Part shown: piece by piece, positions 27,191 to 36,780 of the stretch
How the letters are laid out: every line of letters starts with the position of its first letter
Position numbering within the stretch: the first letter of the stretch is position 1
Origin: Acinetobacter sedimenti
Lineage (GTDB): Bacteria > Pseudomonadota > Gammaproteobacteria > Pseudomonadales > Moraxellaceae
Direction of reading: 5' to 3'
DNA: 64,000 nt
NCBI RefSeq assembly: GCF_022601685.1
Contig: NZ_JAKUML010000002.1
Coordinates: forward strand, 62,001-126,000
Position numbers and translations under genes: made by a program
The notes under the pieces: model-generated
Told to the model about the DNA's origin: nothing
The model's database searches: none
The model's input: only the letters and a program-made list of their open reading frames with translations

Positions 27191-27425
27191 TTAGAACTTA
27201 TAACGTAGCGTCAACGCATAATTACGTGGTTCACCATAACGATTCGATGTTGCGGTCACATACGAATAATATTTTTCATCTAAAACATTATAAGCATTTG
27301 CAGAAACGGTCAATTTTTCATTGATCGGGTAGCTCGCCATCAAGTTCACTAAAGCAAATGCAGGCTGAGTTGCTGAGATTGCACTATATCTAGAAAAAAC
27401 TTGCTCGCTCTGATAATTCACCCCT
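27191..27425 (-). pseudogene. C-terminal remnant of a TonB-dependent receptor
   Basis: About 77 codons encode the last strands of a siderophore-type outer-membrane receptor (VSANAYNVLDEKYY, then YGEPRNYALTLRYKF, ending in the terminal aromatic residue that receptors need for assembly). Everything upstream, some 600 or more residues, is missing. At about 27425 the sequence changes to a fragment of another gene on the opposite strand. The frame has no proper start. Confidence 0.8.
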
Positions 27426-27747
27426 GGAGCTGTATGAAACCCATGCGCCATGTGAATTCAAAACTTTGCGTATTGAACACAGCACACGTCAGCTTTATGT
27501 GCTTTTTGAAAATGGTGGCAAAGAACAGATTGATGAAACACATCCTAGATGGGATGAAATCATGGCGCATTTTTATCATAAAAGTTTTGCAAATATTGAA
27601 GCAGTTTTTCAAGATAAAGCCAAGCAAGATCATTGGTTAAAAAAAGCAATTAATGATGTTAAAAACCACGAAGAAGGTCAGACGATTACATCACATCATC
27701 AAAGTAGCAGTTTTAGCTTTCAATCCGCACAACATGGGAACTCATAG
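27424..27747 (+). pseudogene. Hypothetical gene, probably truncated at the 5' end
   Basis: A frame open from about 27394 reads ELYETHAPCEFKTLRIEHS and then ARQ/RWDEIMAHFYHKSF-like sequence to a stop at 27745-27747. No ATG or GTG with a ribosome site precedes the conserved-looking part; the only start-like codon is a TTG at 27466. The frame abuts the receptor remnant, which suggests that its first codons were lost in the same rearrangement. No family recognised; the C-terminus is His/Ser-rich. Confidence 0.5.
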
Positions 27748-27750
27748 CTT

Positions 27751-27861
27751 GTGCAACAGCAAGCAGGTGTAGAGGATCTGACCAAATCATCGAGCAAGAA
27801 ATGGATGATGATCGCTGTGGTGGTTTTCCTTGTTGCAGTGTTATTGGTGATAATGCGTTAA
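27751..27861 (+). CDS. Small single-pass membrane protein
   Basis: A 36-codon frame starting with GTG 3 bases after the preceding stop and ending at 27861. It has a short polar N-terminus with Lys-Lys followed by one strongly hydrophobic C-terminal segment (WMMIAVVVFLVAVLLVIM), the layout of a tail-anchored protein. It may be translationally coupled to the frame before it. It is convergent with parE, only 23 bases away. Function unknown. Confidence 0.45.
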   Translation: MQQQAGVEDLTKSSSKKWMMIAVVVFLVAVLLVIMR

Positions 27862-27884
27862 AACACAGAGACTCCAGTTGTAAC

Positions 27885-29765
27885 TCAAATCCCTATATCC
27901 GCCAAATTGCCTTTTTGCTCAAGCCACTGCTTACGATCTGGTGCACGCTTTTTGGCAAGTAGCTTATCCAGTAAACTTGCTGTAAAGTGAATATCATCCA
28001 AATCCAGTTGCACTAAGCGACGTGTATCAGGATCCATCGTGGTTTCACGCAATTGAATCGCATTCATCTCACCCAATCCTTTGAATCGAGTAATTTGCGG
28101 ATTTTTATTGCCTTTAACATTTTTTAAGATGTCATCCAGCTCATCATCATCTAGCGCATAATGCACATCTTTACCAATATCAATCCGATATAGCGGCGGC
28201 ATGGCAACATACAGATGCCCTTCTTCCACTAAACTTGGGAAATGACGCACAAATAACGCACAGAGCAAAGTTGCAATATGCAATCCATCCGAGTCCGCAT
28301 CAGCGAGAATACAGACTTTACCATAGCGTAGCTCGGACAAATCATCACTACCCGGATCGACACCAATCGCAATCGCAATATCATGCACCTCTTGTGAAGC
28401 GAGTACCTCATCCGAAGCGACTTCCCAAGTATTCAAAATCTTACCTCGAATCGGCATGATCGCTTGGAAATTCTTATCACGAGCTTGCTTGGCACTTCCG
28501 CCCGCAGAATCACCCTCGACGATGAACAGCTCTGAATCTTCACGAGTTAAGCCTGCACAATCTGCCAATTTCCCTGGTAATGCAGGTCCTGAAGTGATTT
28601 TTTTACGTTCAACTTTTTTTGCGGCTTTGAGTCGTCGTCCTGCTTTGGCAATGGCAAGCTCGGCAAGTTGTGTGGCGATGTCAGGATATTGATTCAGCCA
28701 CAGTGCAAAAGCATCTTTGGCAATGTTCAGTACAATCCCTGCAGCTTCACGGCTCGATAGACGTTCTTTGGTTTGACCAGAGAATTGTGGCTCTTGGAAT
28801 TTTAACGACAGGATAAAGTTCACGCCATCCCAAACATCTTCAGGGGAAATTTTTAAATTTCTTGGGAGCAAACTGCGCAATTCACAAAACTCACGCAGTG
28901 CATCGGTAATGCCCGAACGCAAGCCGTTGACGTGTGTGCCGCCTTGCGCAGTTGGAATCAAATTAACATAGCTTTCTTGAACGGCTTCACCACCTTCAAC
29001 ATTCCAACATATAGCAAACTCACAACTGGATTTATCAACTTTCCCACTCGATACATAGGGAATTTCAGGAAGAATATCTCGGTCTTGCACCTCATCTCGA
29101 AGATAGTCGAGCAAGCCATTTTCAAATTGCCATTCGATTTTTTCATTATTAATTTCATCGAAATATTCAATGTGTAAGCCTGCGGCGAGAACAGCTTTGG
29201 CTTTGAGATTATGTTTGAGTGCTTTTAAGGCGAATTTTGGACTGTCAAAATATTTTGGATTCGGTAAGAAATGAACCGTTGTACCAGTGGCACGTTTTGG
29301 TGCTTTGCCTTCAAACACTTGTAAGGGCTGAGTCGGCTCACCATCAGCAAAATCCATTTTATAGAGATTGCCATCACGCTGAACCGTGACATGGACTTGG
29401 GTAGAGAGCGCATTGACGACTGAAATACCAACACCGTGCAAACCACCTGAGAATTCGTAGTTTTTATCGCTAAACTTACCACCTGCGTGCAGTTTGGTCA
29501 GGATAATTTCAATGCCACTTTGCCCATATTCAGGGTGAATATCGACAGGCATACCACGTCCATTATCTTCAACGGACAATGAACCATCTGCATGTACCAC
29601 GACTTTGATTTTATTAGCGTGTCCTGCAAGTGCCTCATCAACCGCATTATCAATCACTTCCTGCGCCAAATGGTTTGGACGAGTGGTATCGGTGTACATG
29701 CCTGGACGACGACGTACAGGATCAAGACCAGATAAGACTTCGAGCGATTGGGCGGTATATGACAC
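27885..29765 (-). CDS. parE: DNA topoisomerase IV subunit B
   Basis: ParE is the ATPase subunit of topoisomerase IV, which unlinks daughter chromosomes. The 626-residue length is the same class as E. coli ParE (630). The GHKL ATPase domain shows EVIDNAVDEALAG, VEDNGRGMPVDIH and GGLHGVGISVVNALS. The TOPRIM domain shows IVEGDSAGGSAKQARD, RGKILNTWEV and LADADSDGLHIATLL. The absence of the large insert found in GyrB of gamma-proteobacteria, together with the GKILNTWEV text, favours ParE over GyrB. Confidence 0.95.
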   Translation of the reverse strand: MSYTAQSLEVLSGLDPVRRRPGMYTDTTRPNHLAQEVIDNAVDEALAGHANKIKVVVHADGSLSVEDNGRGMPVDIHPEYGQSGIEIILTKLHAGGKFSDKNYEFSGGLHGVGISVVNALSTQVHVTVQRDGNLYKMDFADGEPTQPLQVFEGKAPKRATGTTVHFLPNPKYFDSPKFALKALKHNLKAKAVLAAGLHIEYFDEINNEKIEWQFENGLLDYLRDEVQDRDILPEIPYVSSGKVDKSSCEFAICWNVEGGEAVQESYVNLIPTAQGGTHVNGLRSGITDALREFCELRSLLPRNLKISPEDVWDGVNFILSLKFQEPQFSGQTKERLSSREAAGIVLNIAKDAFALWLNQYPDIATQLAELAIAKAGRRLKAAKKVERKKITSGPALPGKLADCAGLTREDSELFIVEGDSAGGSAKQARDKNFQAIMPIRGKILNTWEVASDEVLASQEVHDIAIAIGVDPGSDDLSELRYGKVCILADADSDGLHIATLLCALFVRHFPSLVEEGHLYVAMPPLYRIDIGKDVHYALDDDELDDILKNVKGNKNPQITRFKGLGEMNAIQLRETTMDPDTRRLVQLDLDDIHFTASLLDKLLAKKRAPDRKQWLEQKGNLADIGI

Positions 29766-30187
29766 GTTATGCTTATTCCTTTGAAAGGCGGAAACTGTTT
29801 TTTCAATACTGTGCGTATTTTTACAGTAATTTTTAAGCTTTTAAAAGTGTTTGTACGATTTGCTAGTTTTAGCACGACAAATCTTGACTGTTTATTGCGC
29901 TTTTTGTCGGTTATTTTTCATTATTGTTCAGGCAAGTTTCTCTTTTTACATAAACACTTTAGTCGAACTTGCCGAAAGCCGAGAACGTGTTATATTCAAG
30001 CATATGCAACATATCGCATAGATGTTGATCAATGTAATTTGTCATTTTGACAAGAGATATTGTCTAACAAGAATCACTTTATGATCGGAGTGAATGCGAT
30101 ATAAAAGAAATTGGACAGATCGAAAATAAGATTTGTGACTTTGCATAACGGACGTGCAAAAGCCTCACAAACCGCCGAGGATACACT
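29766..30187. other. Divergent parE / hydrolase intergenic region
   Basis: About 420 bases with no credible gene. A possible sigma70 promoter for the hydrolase is TTGCCG (29969-29974) and TATATT (29991-29996) with a 16-base spacer. The parE promoter should lie near the left end, but I cannot pick it out with confidence. Confidence 0.4.
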
Positions 30188-31543
30188 ATGGCAAGCTTAA
30201 CACCGTTACAAGAAACCTACTGCCGTTGGGATTCTACACCACCACATCAAGCCGATGTACTTGAAGGTTTGGCACAGTTGGTAACGGTGAACTTACTTGG
30301 CATTCACGATACTATGCAGATGATCCATCGTGAAGTGTTTCTCAAGACTTTGGGCTTTACCCAAGAACAATCCAACCGAATTTTAGAAAAACCATTAGTA
30401 CAACAGATGTTTCGTCATGGTTATGGCTTTGCACAAAATTACGGTACGCACATCCTTGCGCCTGCTTTACGTCAGATTAATTTCCGTTTTCCAAAACTCC
30501 AAGAAAAAACCATGTCGCCTGCGATGCACTATCTGGTCGGTGCTATCAATGGTGTGATGGGCAACTATCTGCGTAGTCATCACAACCCGATTGCCCTACC
30601 GATGGTGTTTTATGATCACTATGGGCAATTGCAAAAAGGTGATTTGAAAGGTCGTGTGGTCATTTTGGTACATGGTCTATGTATGAATCACCTGACTTGG
30701 GCGAAAGGTAGCCACGCAGGCATTGGTGAGCACCTACTTGCTCAGCGTGATAACAACACCATCATTTATCTGAACTACAACACTGGACGCCGTATCTCTG
30801 CCAATGGCAAAACCTTTGCACGTCAGATCGAAGACTTATTGCAACGCAATCCTGAGATTACCAGTATCGACCTGATTGGTCATAGCATGGGCGGTCTAGT
30901 ATCACGCAGTGCGCTGTTCTATGGTAAACAAAACGTACACCATTGGATCAACAAAGTTGGCAATCTCGTCTGTATCGGCTCACCGCATCACGGTGCAGTG
31001 CTTGAGCGTCTTGGCTTCATGCTTCAAGATCGTTTGGGTCGTTTTCCAATTCTCAATCGTATTGGTCGCCTTACACAGATTCGAAGCGATGGTATTCTCG
31101 ATCTTCGCTATGGCAGTGTCCGTGATGACGATTGGGAGCACCTTGAGGTCCGTACAGGTACGCTGACTGATGTGCGTAAAACGGCCCCTTTACCAAGCCG
31201 TATTAATAGCTTCTTGGTCGCAGGAACCATTGAAACCAAGCCAAAACAATCCAAAGCTTTGGAAGTGGTTGGCGACTATTTGGTGAGTGTCAGTAGTGCG
31301 CTCGGCGAACATCCAAATCCGAAATATCAGCTCAATGTGCCTGAGCCACACAAAGCGGTTTTCTATGGTTTAAACCATATGGAAATTCAGTATCACTCAC
31401 AGGTCGCTGAACAGATCACACGCTGGTTTTATCCTGAGAATTTGTCTGAACCGACAAAACGCATCGAAAATCTCACACAAGCTGATCACGAACATGTGCA
31501 AAGCAAAGAAATGTATGAGATGGCAGGAATCGTCGAAACCTAA
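30188..31543 (+). CDS. Alpha/beta hydrolase (esterase/lipase-like)
   Basis: A 451-residue protein with an alpha/beta hydrolase domain from about residue 155. It has the oxyanion-type HG motif (ILVHGLCMNHLTW) and the nucleophile elbow GHSMGG with Ser233. Possible partner residues are the Asp in SVRDDDW and the His in YGLNHMEIQYH. The first 150 residues are helical and family-specific. There is no signal peptide, so a cytoplasmic or membrane-bound place is likely. GAGGA at 30177-30181 supports the start. The substrate is unknown; lipase-like or PGAP1-like activity is a guess from the motif. Confidence 0.8.
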   Translation: MASLTPLQETYCRWDSTPPHQADVLEGLAQLVTVNLLGIHDTMQMIHREVFLKTLGFTQEQSNRILEKPLVQQMFRHGYGFAQNYGTHILAPALRQINFRFPKLQEKTMSPAMHYLVGAINGVMGNYLRSHHNPIALPMVFYDHYGQLQKGDLKGRVVILVHGLCMNHLTWAKGSHAGIGEHLLAQRDNNTIIYLNYNTGRRISANGKTFARQIEDLLQRNPEITSIDLIGHSMGGLVSRSALFYGKQNVHHWINKVGNLVCIGSPHHGAVLERLGFMLQDRLGRFPILNRIGRLTQIRSDGILDLRYGSVRDDDWEHLEVRTGTLTDVRKTAPLPSRINSFLVAGTIETKPKQSKALEVVGDYLVSVSSALGEHPNPKYQLNVPEPHKAVFYGLNHMEIQYHSQVAEQITRWFYPENLSEPTKRIENLTQADHEHVQSKEMYEMAGIVET

Positions 31544-31637
31544 TTCAGTCAATCAAATCAGACATTTCGCCTGATTTTTCTATACTGCGCTTTTTTAGAT
31601 TATTCCTTTTAAACTGTTCTTTTCGAACAATCATTGA

Positions 31638-31909
31638 TTAGGGTCTGTTGACATTTCACAGATGCTTGCAACAACGGATGTTTTTTAGGCGATACTAGGA
31701 ATGAATGAAGAAATTTAGTCATTCTAAATGATTCATTCATAACAACGTAGCGTCAAAAAACATCCTTGTCCCGAAGGGTTATGGCTAAAATTGCCATAAA
31801 CTTCGTTATGAAACTTGACAAGGGAGTGACCATTCTCTGCGTTTCATGCCTCGTTTATGTGATTTTAGCCTATAACGCAATGCATGGTTGAAATGTCAAC
31901 AGACCCTAA
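31638..31909. mobile_element. MITE-like element, 272 bp, with perfect 21-bp terminal inverted repeats
   Basis: The ends TTAGGGTCTGTTGACATTTCA and its exact reverse complement bound a 272-bp segment without coding capacity. Inside, near 31700-31742, there is a second inverted repeat (ATGAATGA ... TCATTCAT with ATTTAG/CTAAAT nested). No transposase is present. The structure fits a non-autonomous element moved in trans by an insertion-sequence transposase. Target-site duplication is unclear because the ends are TTA/TAA. Confidence 0.75.
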
Positions 31910-32143
31910 AAGATTACCAAAGCACAGCACAACTGTTGTGCTTTGTTACGCCGTTTACATTTTATATTTTTTAAAACTTTACGATTCCTGTTAGTTTAAT
32001 TTTTGTACCAGTTGTTTTGTCCCAAGATGAAATGTCTTGGCATTACTTCAACACATTTCTAAACAGTCAATTTTTAACTCATTCTCTGATTTTTATTTTA
32101 GATAATGATTTTATTTTTTGATCATAAAACAAGGAGTTGTATC

Positions 32144-32362
32144 ATGTCTGTTGCTAAGAATGTTGAGATTAGTAGTAGCTCAAGCAAGAGTTTTGAAGAT
32201 GCTATTCAGCAAGGTATTGCACGTGTCAATAAGACGGTGAAAAATGTAGAAGGTGCGTGGATCAAAGAGCAAAAAGTCCGTATCAAAGATGGCACCATCA
32301 CAAGCTACAATGTGATGATGATCGTTAGCTTCGTGATTGATGGCGATGATGATTTAAAATAA
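32144..32362 (+). CDS. Dodecin flavoprotein
   Basis: A 72-residue protein of the dodecin family, which forms a hollow 12-mer that binds flavins. Family features are SSSSSKSFEDAIQQGIARV near residue 10, the flavin-stacking Trp in VEGAWIKEQKV and VMMIVSFVID at the end. The frame opens at 32105, but AAGGAG at 32131-32136, 7 bases before the ATG at 32144, decides the start. It is a single-gene unit with its own terminator. Confidence 0.92.
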   Translation: MSVAKNVEISSSSSKSFEDAIQQGIARVNKTVKNVEGAWIKEQKVRIKDGTITSYNVMMIVSFVIDGDDDLK

Positions 32363-32410
32363 GTTGTACGTGATTTCGTGCTGTAAACTCATAAATCACA
32401 AATAATCTAA

Positions 32411-32436
32411 GCCGAGCACTATGCTCGGTTTTTTTG
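32411..32436 (+). terminator. Rho-independent terminator after dodecin gene
   Basis: The arms CCGAGC and GCTCGG are followed by a run of eight T-type bases on the plus strand, about 50 bases past the dodecin stop. Confidence 0.9.
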
Positions 32437-32552
32437 CGCCCGTATTTGTGTGTGCGGTCTTTTATGCTCATTTTTTATGATTTCAATTTCTCTATTTAAA
32501 GCATGATAAAATTTTACCAATATTTCATTCGATCAATGCAATTTCCATTTTA

Positions 32553-33701
32553 ATGTCAAATCCTCTGAATCAGCCCAACAATCCAAATGATAAATTCGCA
32601 CAGCTTGTTGCCAACGTGACTACAAACAGTGCGAATTATCAGCAGATTTTTAGCCAAAAATTACTGACATGGTTTGCACAGCATGGTCGCCACGATCTAC
32701 CGTGGCAGGTCAAAGATGATCCCTACAAAGTGTGGGTATCGGAGATCATGCTTCAGCAAACTCAAGTGAAAACCGTGTTGCGTTATTTTGATCGTTTTAT
32801 TGTGCGTTTTCCGACGGTGCAAGATTTGGCAAAAGCAGAATGGGACGAAGTTGCACCTTATTGGGCAGGTTTGGGCTATTACGCACGTGCTCGCAATCTA
32901 CATAAAGCCGCTCGACAATTGATTTCGCAAGGGAGTTTGCCACGTGATCTAGACGGTTGGATGGCGCTTTCAGGTGTAGGTCGATCAACTGCAGGCGCAC
33001 TGATGTCACTCGGTTTAGGACAGTTTGGGGTGATTTTAGATGGCAATGTCAAACGTGTGCTATCTCGTTTCTTTGCCATTTCAGGTGATTTGAGTAGCTC
33101 AAAAAATGATAAATTGCTTTGGCAACTTGCCACTGCACTCGTCCCTAAAACCGATCATGCAGTATATACCCAAGCAATCATGGATCTTGGTGCAACATTA
33201 TGCACACCAAAAAAACCGCTGTGTATGTACTGTCCGATGCAGACAGATTGCCAAGCTTTCGCACAAGATCGAGTGCTTGATTTTCCACAAAAAAAAGTTA
33301 AAAAAGCGGTTTCAATTAAACATGCTGATGTACTGATCATCGAGTTTGAGCAACAATGGCTATGGTACAAACGTCCTGAGCAAGGCATTTGGGGTGGGCT
33401 GCATTGTTTACCTATCATTGAGCAAAGCAGTGAGAAAACCAATGATCAAAAAGATGAATTTAAAATTCTGATCGGAAAATATAATTTGCAAGCATCGGAT
33501 ACTGTACAGATTAAGCATCAATTTACCCATTTTACTTGGCTTTTGAATTGTCATCGTTTTATGGTTAAAGCGGATCAAGTGAAACAATTACAACAACAGT
33601 TTTCAGCGCAATTTTATGCTATACAAGACTTAGAAAGTGTAGCGATTCCTACTGCGATGCAAAAAGTCGTTAATCATTTTAAAATGGTTTATATGGATTA
33701 A
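32553..33701 (+). CDS. mutY: A/G-specific adenine glycosylase
   Basis: MutY removes adenine paired with 8-oxoguanine. The 382-residue protein has the HhH-GPD core with catalytic Glu64 (WVSEIMLQQTQV) and Asp163 (GVILDGNVKRVLSR), the iron-sulfur cysteines 217, 224, 227 and 233 (C-x6-C-x2-C-x5-C) and a C-terminal MutT-like domain for 8-oxoG recognition (about 250-370). The N-terminus is about 30 residues longer than in E. coli (350 in total), but no later ATG precedes the conserved core. Confidence 0.95.
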   Translation: MSNPLNQPNNPNDKFAQLVANVTTNSANYQQIFSQKLLTWFAQHGRHDLPWQVKDDPYKVWVSEIMLQQTQVKTVLRYFDRFIVRFPTVQDLAKAEWDEVAPYWAGLGYYARARNLHKAARQLISQGSLPRDLDGWMALSGVGRSTAGALMSLGLGQFGVILDGNVKRVLSRFFAISGDLSSSKNDKLLWQLATALVPKTDHAVYTQAIMDLGATLCTPKKPLCMYCPMQTDCQAFAQDRVLDFPQKKVKKAVSIKHADVLIIEFEQQWLWYKRPEQGIWGGLHCLPIIEQSSEKTNDQKDEFKILIGKYNLQASDTVQIKHQFTHFTWLLNCHRFMVKADQVKQLQQQFSAQFYAIQDLESVAIPTAMQKVVNHFKMVYMD

Positions 33702-33730
33702 TGCAGTAAAAGAAAAGGATATTTCAAACA

Positions 33731-34303
33731 ATGCCTCAAACTCGTCAATGCAATGATTTCAACATTCTAAAGCGATTGATTCATTTTTTTACAGTTTTTA
33801 CATTTGCCATATTGGTCGTTGGTTGTGCCTCAAAACCAGTGAAACGCACGCCACTTGATCCATCCAAAGTACAACAACTGCAACGTCAAAACTTGGCAAC
33901 TCGTCTTCCAGTCCCTGTAAATGGTGTATCTCGCAAAGCATTGCGTGACACATGGGGCGCATCTCGCAGTAGCGGTCGAACCCATGAAGGCATCGACATC
34001 ATGGCAGAACATGGCACCAAAGTGTACAGCACCACATCGGGCATCATCGCGGATATGAAAGACAATCGCTTGGGTGGCAAAGTGATTTGGATTCGAGGAC
34101 CTGCGGGCTCGTGGCACTATTATGCACACCTAGAAAAACACAAACGTGGCTTGGAAGTCGGCGATAGCGTGAGCAAAGGTGATTTGATCGGCTATGTCGG
34201 GAGTACAGGCAATGCAAGTCGTACTGCACCACATTTACATTATGGGATTTATTTGGGTGGCAAAGGGCGTAATGCTGTGAATCCATATCCTTATTTGCGT
34301 TAG
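33731..34303 (+). CDS. M23-family peptidase lipoprotein
   Basis: A 190-residue protein with an N-terminal lipoprotein signal (lipobox VVGC, Cys32), a Lys/Arg/Gln linker and a LytM/M23 domain. It keeps the zinc ligands: His and Asp in RTHEGIDIMA, and the H-x-H in APHLHYGIY. It is therefore a plausible active peptidoglycan endopeptidase anchored in the envelope, or an amidase activator. It lies 29 bases after mutY and may share its transcript. Confidence 0.88.
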   Translation: MPQTRQCNDFNILKRLIHFFTVFTFAILVVGCASKPVKRTPLDPSKVQQLQRQNLATRLPVPVNGVSRKALRDTWGASRSSGRTHEGIDIMAEHGTKVYSTTSGIIADMKDNRLGGKVIWIRGPAGSWHYYAHLEKHKRGLEVGDSVSKGDLIGYVGSTGNASRTAPHLHYGIYLGGKGRNAVNPYPYLR

Positions 34304-34305
34304 TG

Positions 34306-34440
34306 AGCTTCGGAAAACCACCTGCGTAGGCAAATCTCTATGTTGCTCCTTGCTCGCAATCCTCATGTACGATATTGTACACTGCGGTTGCTGTGCGAGG
34401 TGCGCCTTGAGATTTGCTCTACTCACTCAGTTTTACAAAA
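34306..34440. repeat. Large imperfect palindrome, REP/MITE-like intergenic unit
   Basis: The outer arms GTAGGCAAATCTC and GAGATTTGCTCTAC pair, and so do the inner arms CCTTGCTCGCAATCCTCATGTAC and GTACACTGCGGTTGCTGTGCGAGG. About 105 bases can fold into one long hairpin. It starts just past the stop of the M23 gene. I see no other copy in this window. Confidence 0.65.
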
Positions 34441-34480
34441 CTCCCTTTAAAGAATTTCCAATTTTTAAAAATCAAACGAT

Positions 34481-34738
34481 ATGAATACTGAACAGCTCGT
34501 TGAGCGCCTGATTACATTTGCCGAAGCAGGCAACCAACAAAAAATCCAACTGGAAAGTGGCTTGATCATTCAAGGTTGGGTGATGGAGATCACCGACGAA
34601 GCCCTACTCATCAGCTCAGGCTATTCGGATAAAGTGGGTAAAGATCAGTGGATCACGCATCAAGACTTAATCACCGCAGAGTTATTCTATTGGGATAATC
34701 AAAATGATACCTGGGCAGTTTTTCATTTGAATGATTAA
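34481..34738 (+). CDS. Hypothetical protein, 85 residues
   Basis: A small acidic protein (MNTEQLVERLITFAEAGN ...) with beta-type sequence (IQLESGLIIQGWVMEITDEAL), reminiscent of a small RNA- or protein-binding barrel, but I recognise no family. There is no signal peptide or membrane segment. The frame starts with an ATG after an AT-rich leader. It stands alone between the palindromic repeat and recN, in the same direction as both neighbours. Confidence 0.6.
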   Translation: MNTEQLVERLITFAEAGNQQKIQLESGLIIQGWVMEITDEALLISSGYSDKVGKDQWITHQDLITAELFYWDNQNDTWAVFHLND

Positions 34739-34922
34739 ATAAAAGTAACGAATGTAAACATTACTGAGAATTTTTCAAATCTTCACAGCTAGACATATCA
34801 TTTTTTCAACAAAATACAGTAGTATAAAGTGGTTGGTTTAGGCAGTCTGAACGATTGCTCATCCAAAGAGCTAATCCAAAGACTCACACAATCACAATCC
34901 GTATTTAGAAAATTACTCGCCT

Positions 34923-36584
34923 ATGCTTAGCCACATCACACTTATTGATTTTGCCCTTGCCGACCATCTCGAACTTGAAATTCATCAAGGTTTCAACGTC
35001 CTAACGGGTGAAACTGGTGCAGGGAAATCTTTATTACTCGATGCACTTTCGGCATGTTTAGGTGAGCGTAGTGATGCCACTCAAGTACGTTATGGCAAAG
35101 AAAAAGCTGAAGTCATTGCAACATTTGGCTATCAAGCAAACAGTCCTGAACAGGCTTGGCTCAAAGAGCATGAGCTCGAAGAAGATGAGTCAAATGAGAT
35201 CGTGATTCGTCGAGTGATCTTCTCTACAGGTCGTAGCAAAGCATGGATTAATGGTCGCCCAACTAGCCTAACAGAGTTAAAAACTTTAGGTCGCCTATTG
35301 GTACTTCTATATAGCCAACATAGTCAGCAACAACTGCTCGACCCACCTTATCCGAAGCGTTGGCTTGATCGTTATAGCGGATTGCAAGCACAGGCAACAC
35401 AAGTGAAAAGCGCCTACCACGCTTGGCAAAAGGCTGCAAAACAATATCAATCTGCACTTGATGCACAGCATACTCGTGCCACGCAGATCGCTCAACTTGA
35501 ACAACAGCTTGAAGATGTTGAACCGTTATTAGAGATTAATTATCAAGTCATCGAGCAAGAATACGACCGCTTGAGCCATCATGAAACCATGATGCAAGAC
35601 TGTGCCTCGATCATGTATGCACTGGATGAGTCAGAGCAAAATTTACTCCAAGAACTTGGCAATGTTTTACGCCGTGCCGAAGCGCAACAATCTCGCAGTC
35701 CACAGCTTGAACAGGTCTACAACAGCATCGTCAATGCACAAAGTGAACTGGAAGATGCTAGTGCAACACTGCGTCAATTTGTTGATCGGCAGAGTTTCGA
35801 TCCTGAACGCATGGAAACCCTGAATCAACAGCTTGAACAGTTCCATCGCCTTGCACGTAAATATCGTATTCAACCTGATGAACTCATCGCACAACAAGCG
35901 ATTTGGCAAGCTGAACTCGAACAACTGAATTTTTTGGATAATCCTGAGAAATTGGCTGAACATGTCGCCGAGCTTGAGCAAAGTTTCTTAAATGATGCTG
36001 AACAACTCAATGACGCACGCTTAGCGGTTGCAGATGATGTTGCGCAGAAATTAAGTGAACAAGTCAAACCTTTGGCATTGCCTGAAGCATTGTTCAAATT
36101 TGATTTTCAACCTTTTGATACACCAAATGCAGAAGGTCTGAGCGCAATTCAACTGCTCTTTACTGCCAATAAAGGCATTCCACCGCAACCTTTGGCACGT
36201 GTTGCATCGGGTGGTGAACTCTCTCGTATTGCGCTAGTGATGCAAGTCATGAACGCCAGCAAAGCGGATGCCGAAGTGTTGGTATTTGATGAGATTGATG
36301 TCGGGATTAGTGGTGGGACAGCGGAGATCGTCGGTCGCCTTCTGGCAAATCTCGCTGATCACGTGCAAATCCTTTGCATCACCCACCAAGCACAGGTTGC
36401 AGCGCAATCTGATCAACATTTATTGGTAAAAAAACAACAAACCGATCCTGCCAGCAGTACCATTGTCGCTTTGGGTGAGCCCGAGCGAATTCATGAGTTG
36501 GCGCGTATGTCAGGTGGTGTAGAGATCAACAAGACCACACTGCAACATGCGAAACAACTGCGTGAGTTGAAATTTTCGTCTTGA
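34923..36584 (+). CDS. recN: DNA repair protein RecN
   Basis: RecN is an SMC-like ATPase that acts early at double-strand breaks. The 553-residue protein has N-terminal Walker A GETGAGKSLLLDAL, a long central coiled coil (about residues 160-370, Gln/Leu-rich) and the C-terminal signature ARVASGGELSRIALVMQV, with Walker B VLVFDEIDVGISGGTAEIVG. All ATPase parts are intact. With recBCD in the same window, the segment is rich in recombination-repair genes. I see no SOS-type palindrome in the 180 bases upstream. Confidence 0.96.
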   Translation: MLSHITLIDFALADHLELEIHQGFNVLTGETGAGKSLLLDALSACLGERSDATQVRYGKEKAEVIATFGYQANSPEQAWLKEHELEEDESNEIVIRRVIFSTGRSKAWINGRPTSLTELKTLGRLLVLLYSQHSQQQLLDPPYPKRWLDRYSGLQAQATQVKSAYHAWQKAAKQYQSALDAQHTRATQIAQLEQQLEDVEPLLEINYQVIEQEYDRLSHHETMMQDCASIMYALDESEQNLLQELGNVLRRAEAQQSRSPQLEQVYNSIVNAQSELEDASATLRQFVDRQSFDPERMETLNQQLEQFHRLARKYRIQPDELIAQQAIWQAELEQLNFLDNPEKLAEHVAELEQSFLNDAEQLNDARLAVADDVAQKLSEQVKPLALPEALFKFDFQPFDTPNAEGLSAIQLLFTANKGIPPQPLARVASGGELSRIALVMQVMNASKADAEVLVFDEIDVGISGGTAEIVGRLLANLADHVQILCITHQAQVAAQSDQHLLVKKQQTDPASSTIVALGEPERIHELARMSGGVEINKTTLQHAKQLRELKFSS

Positions 36585-36589
36585 TTTGA

Positions 36590-36628
36590 CAGGATGTTGA
36601 CGGATTTTTTCAGACATCCTGCTTTTTT
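36590..36628 (+). terminator. Rho-independent terminator after recN
   Basis: The arms CAGGATGT and ACATCCTG enclose a 16-base loop and are followed by CTTTTTTC on the plus strand. Confidence 0.8.
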
Positions 36629-36780
36629 CAGCAAGTTTGCGATTTTATTGCATAAAAATATTGGCTTTCTGTGCTGAGTCAAGTATGTTGAAAGCACAGT
36701 TTTTTTAATTCCTATTCAAAATTTTTAATAGTTCATTTTCCTTTGAATATACTTTCCTATTTTTTCAGGAGATTCGATGA

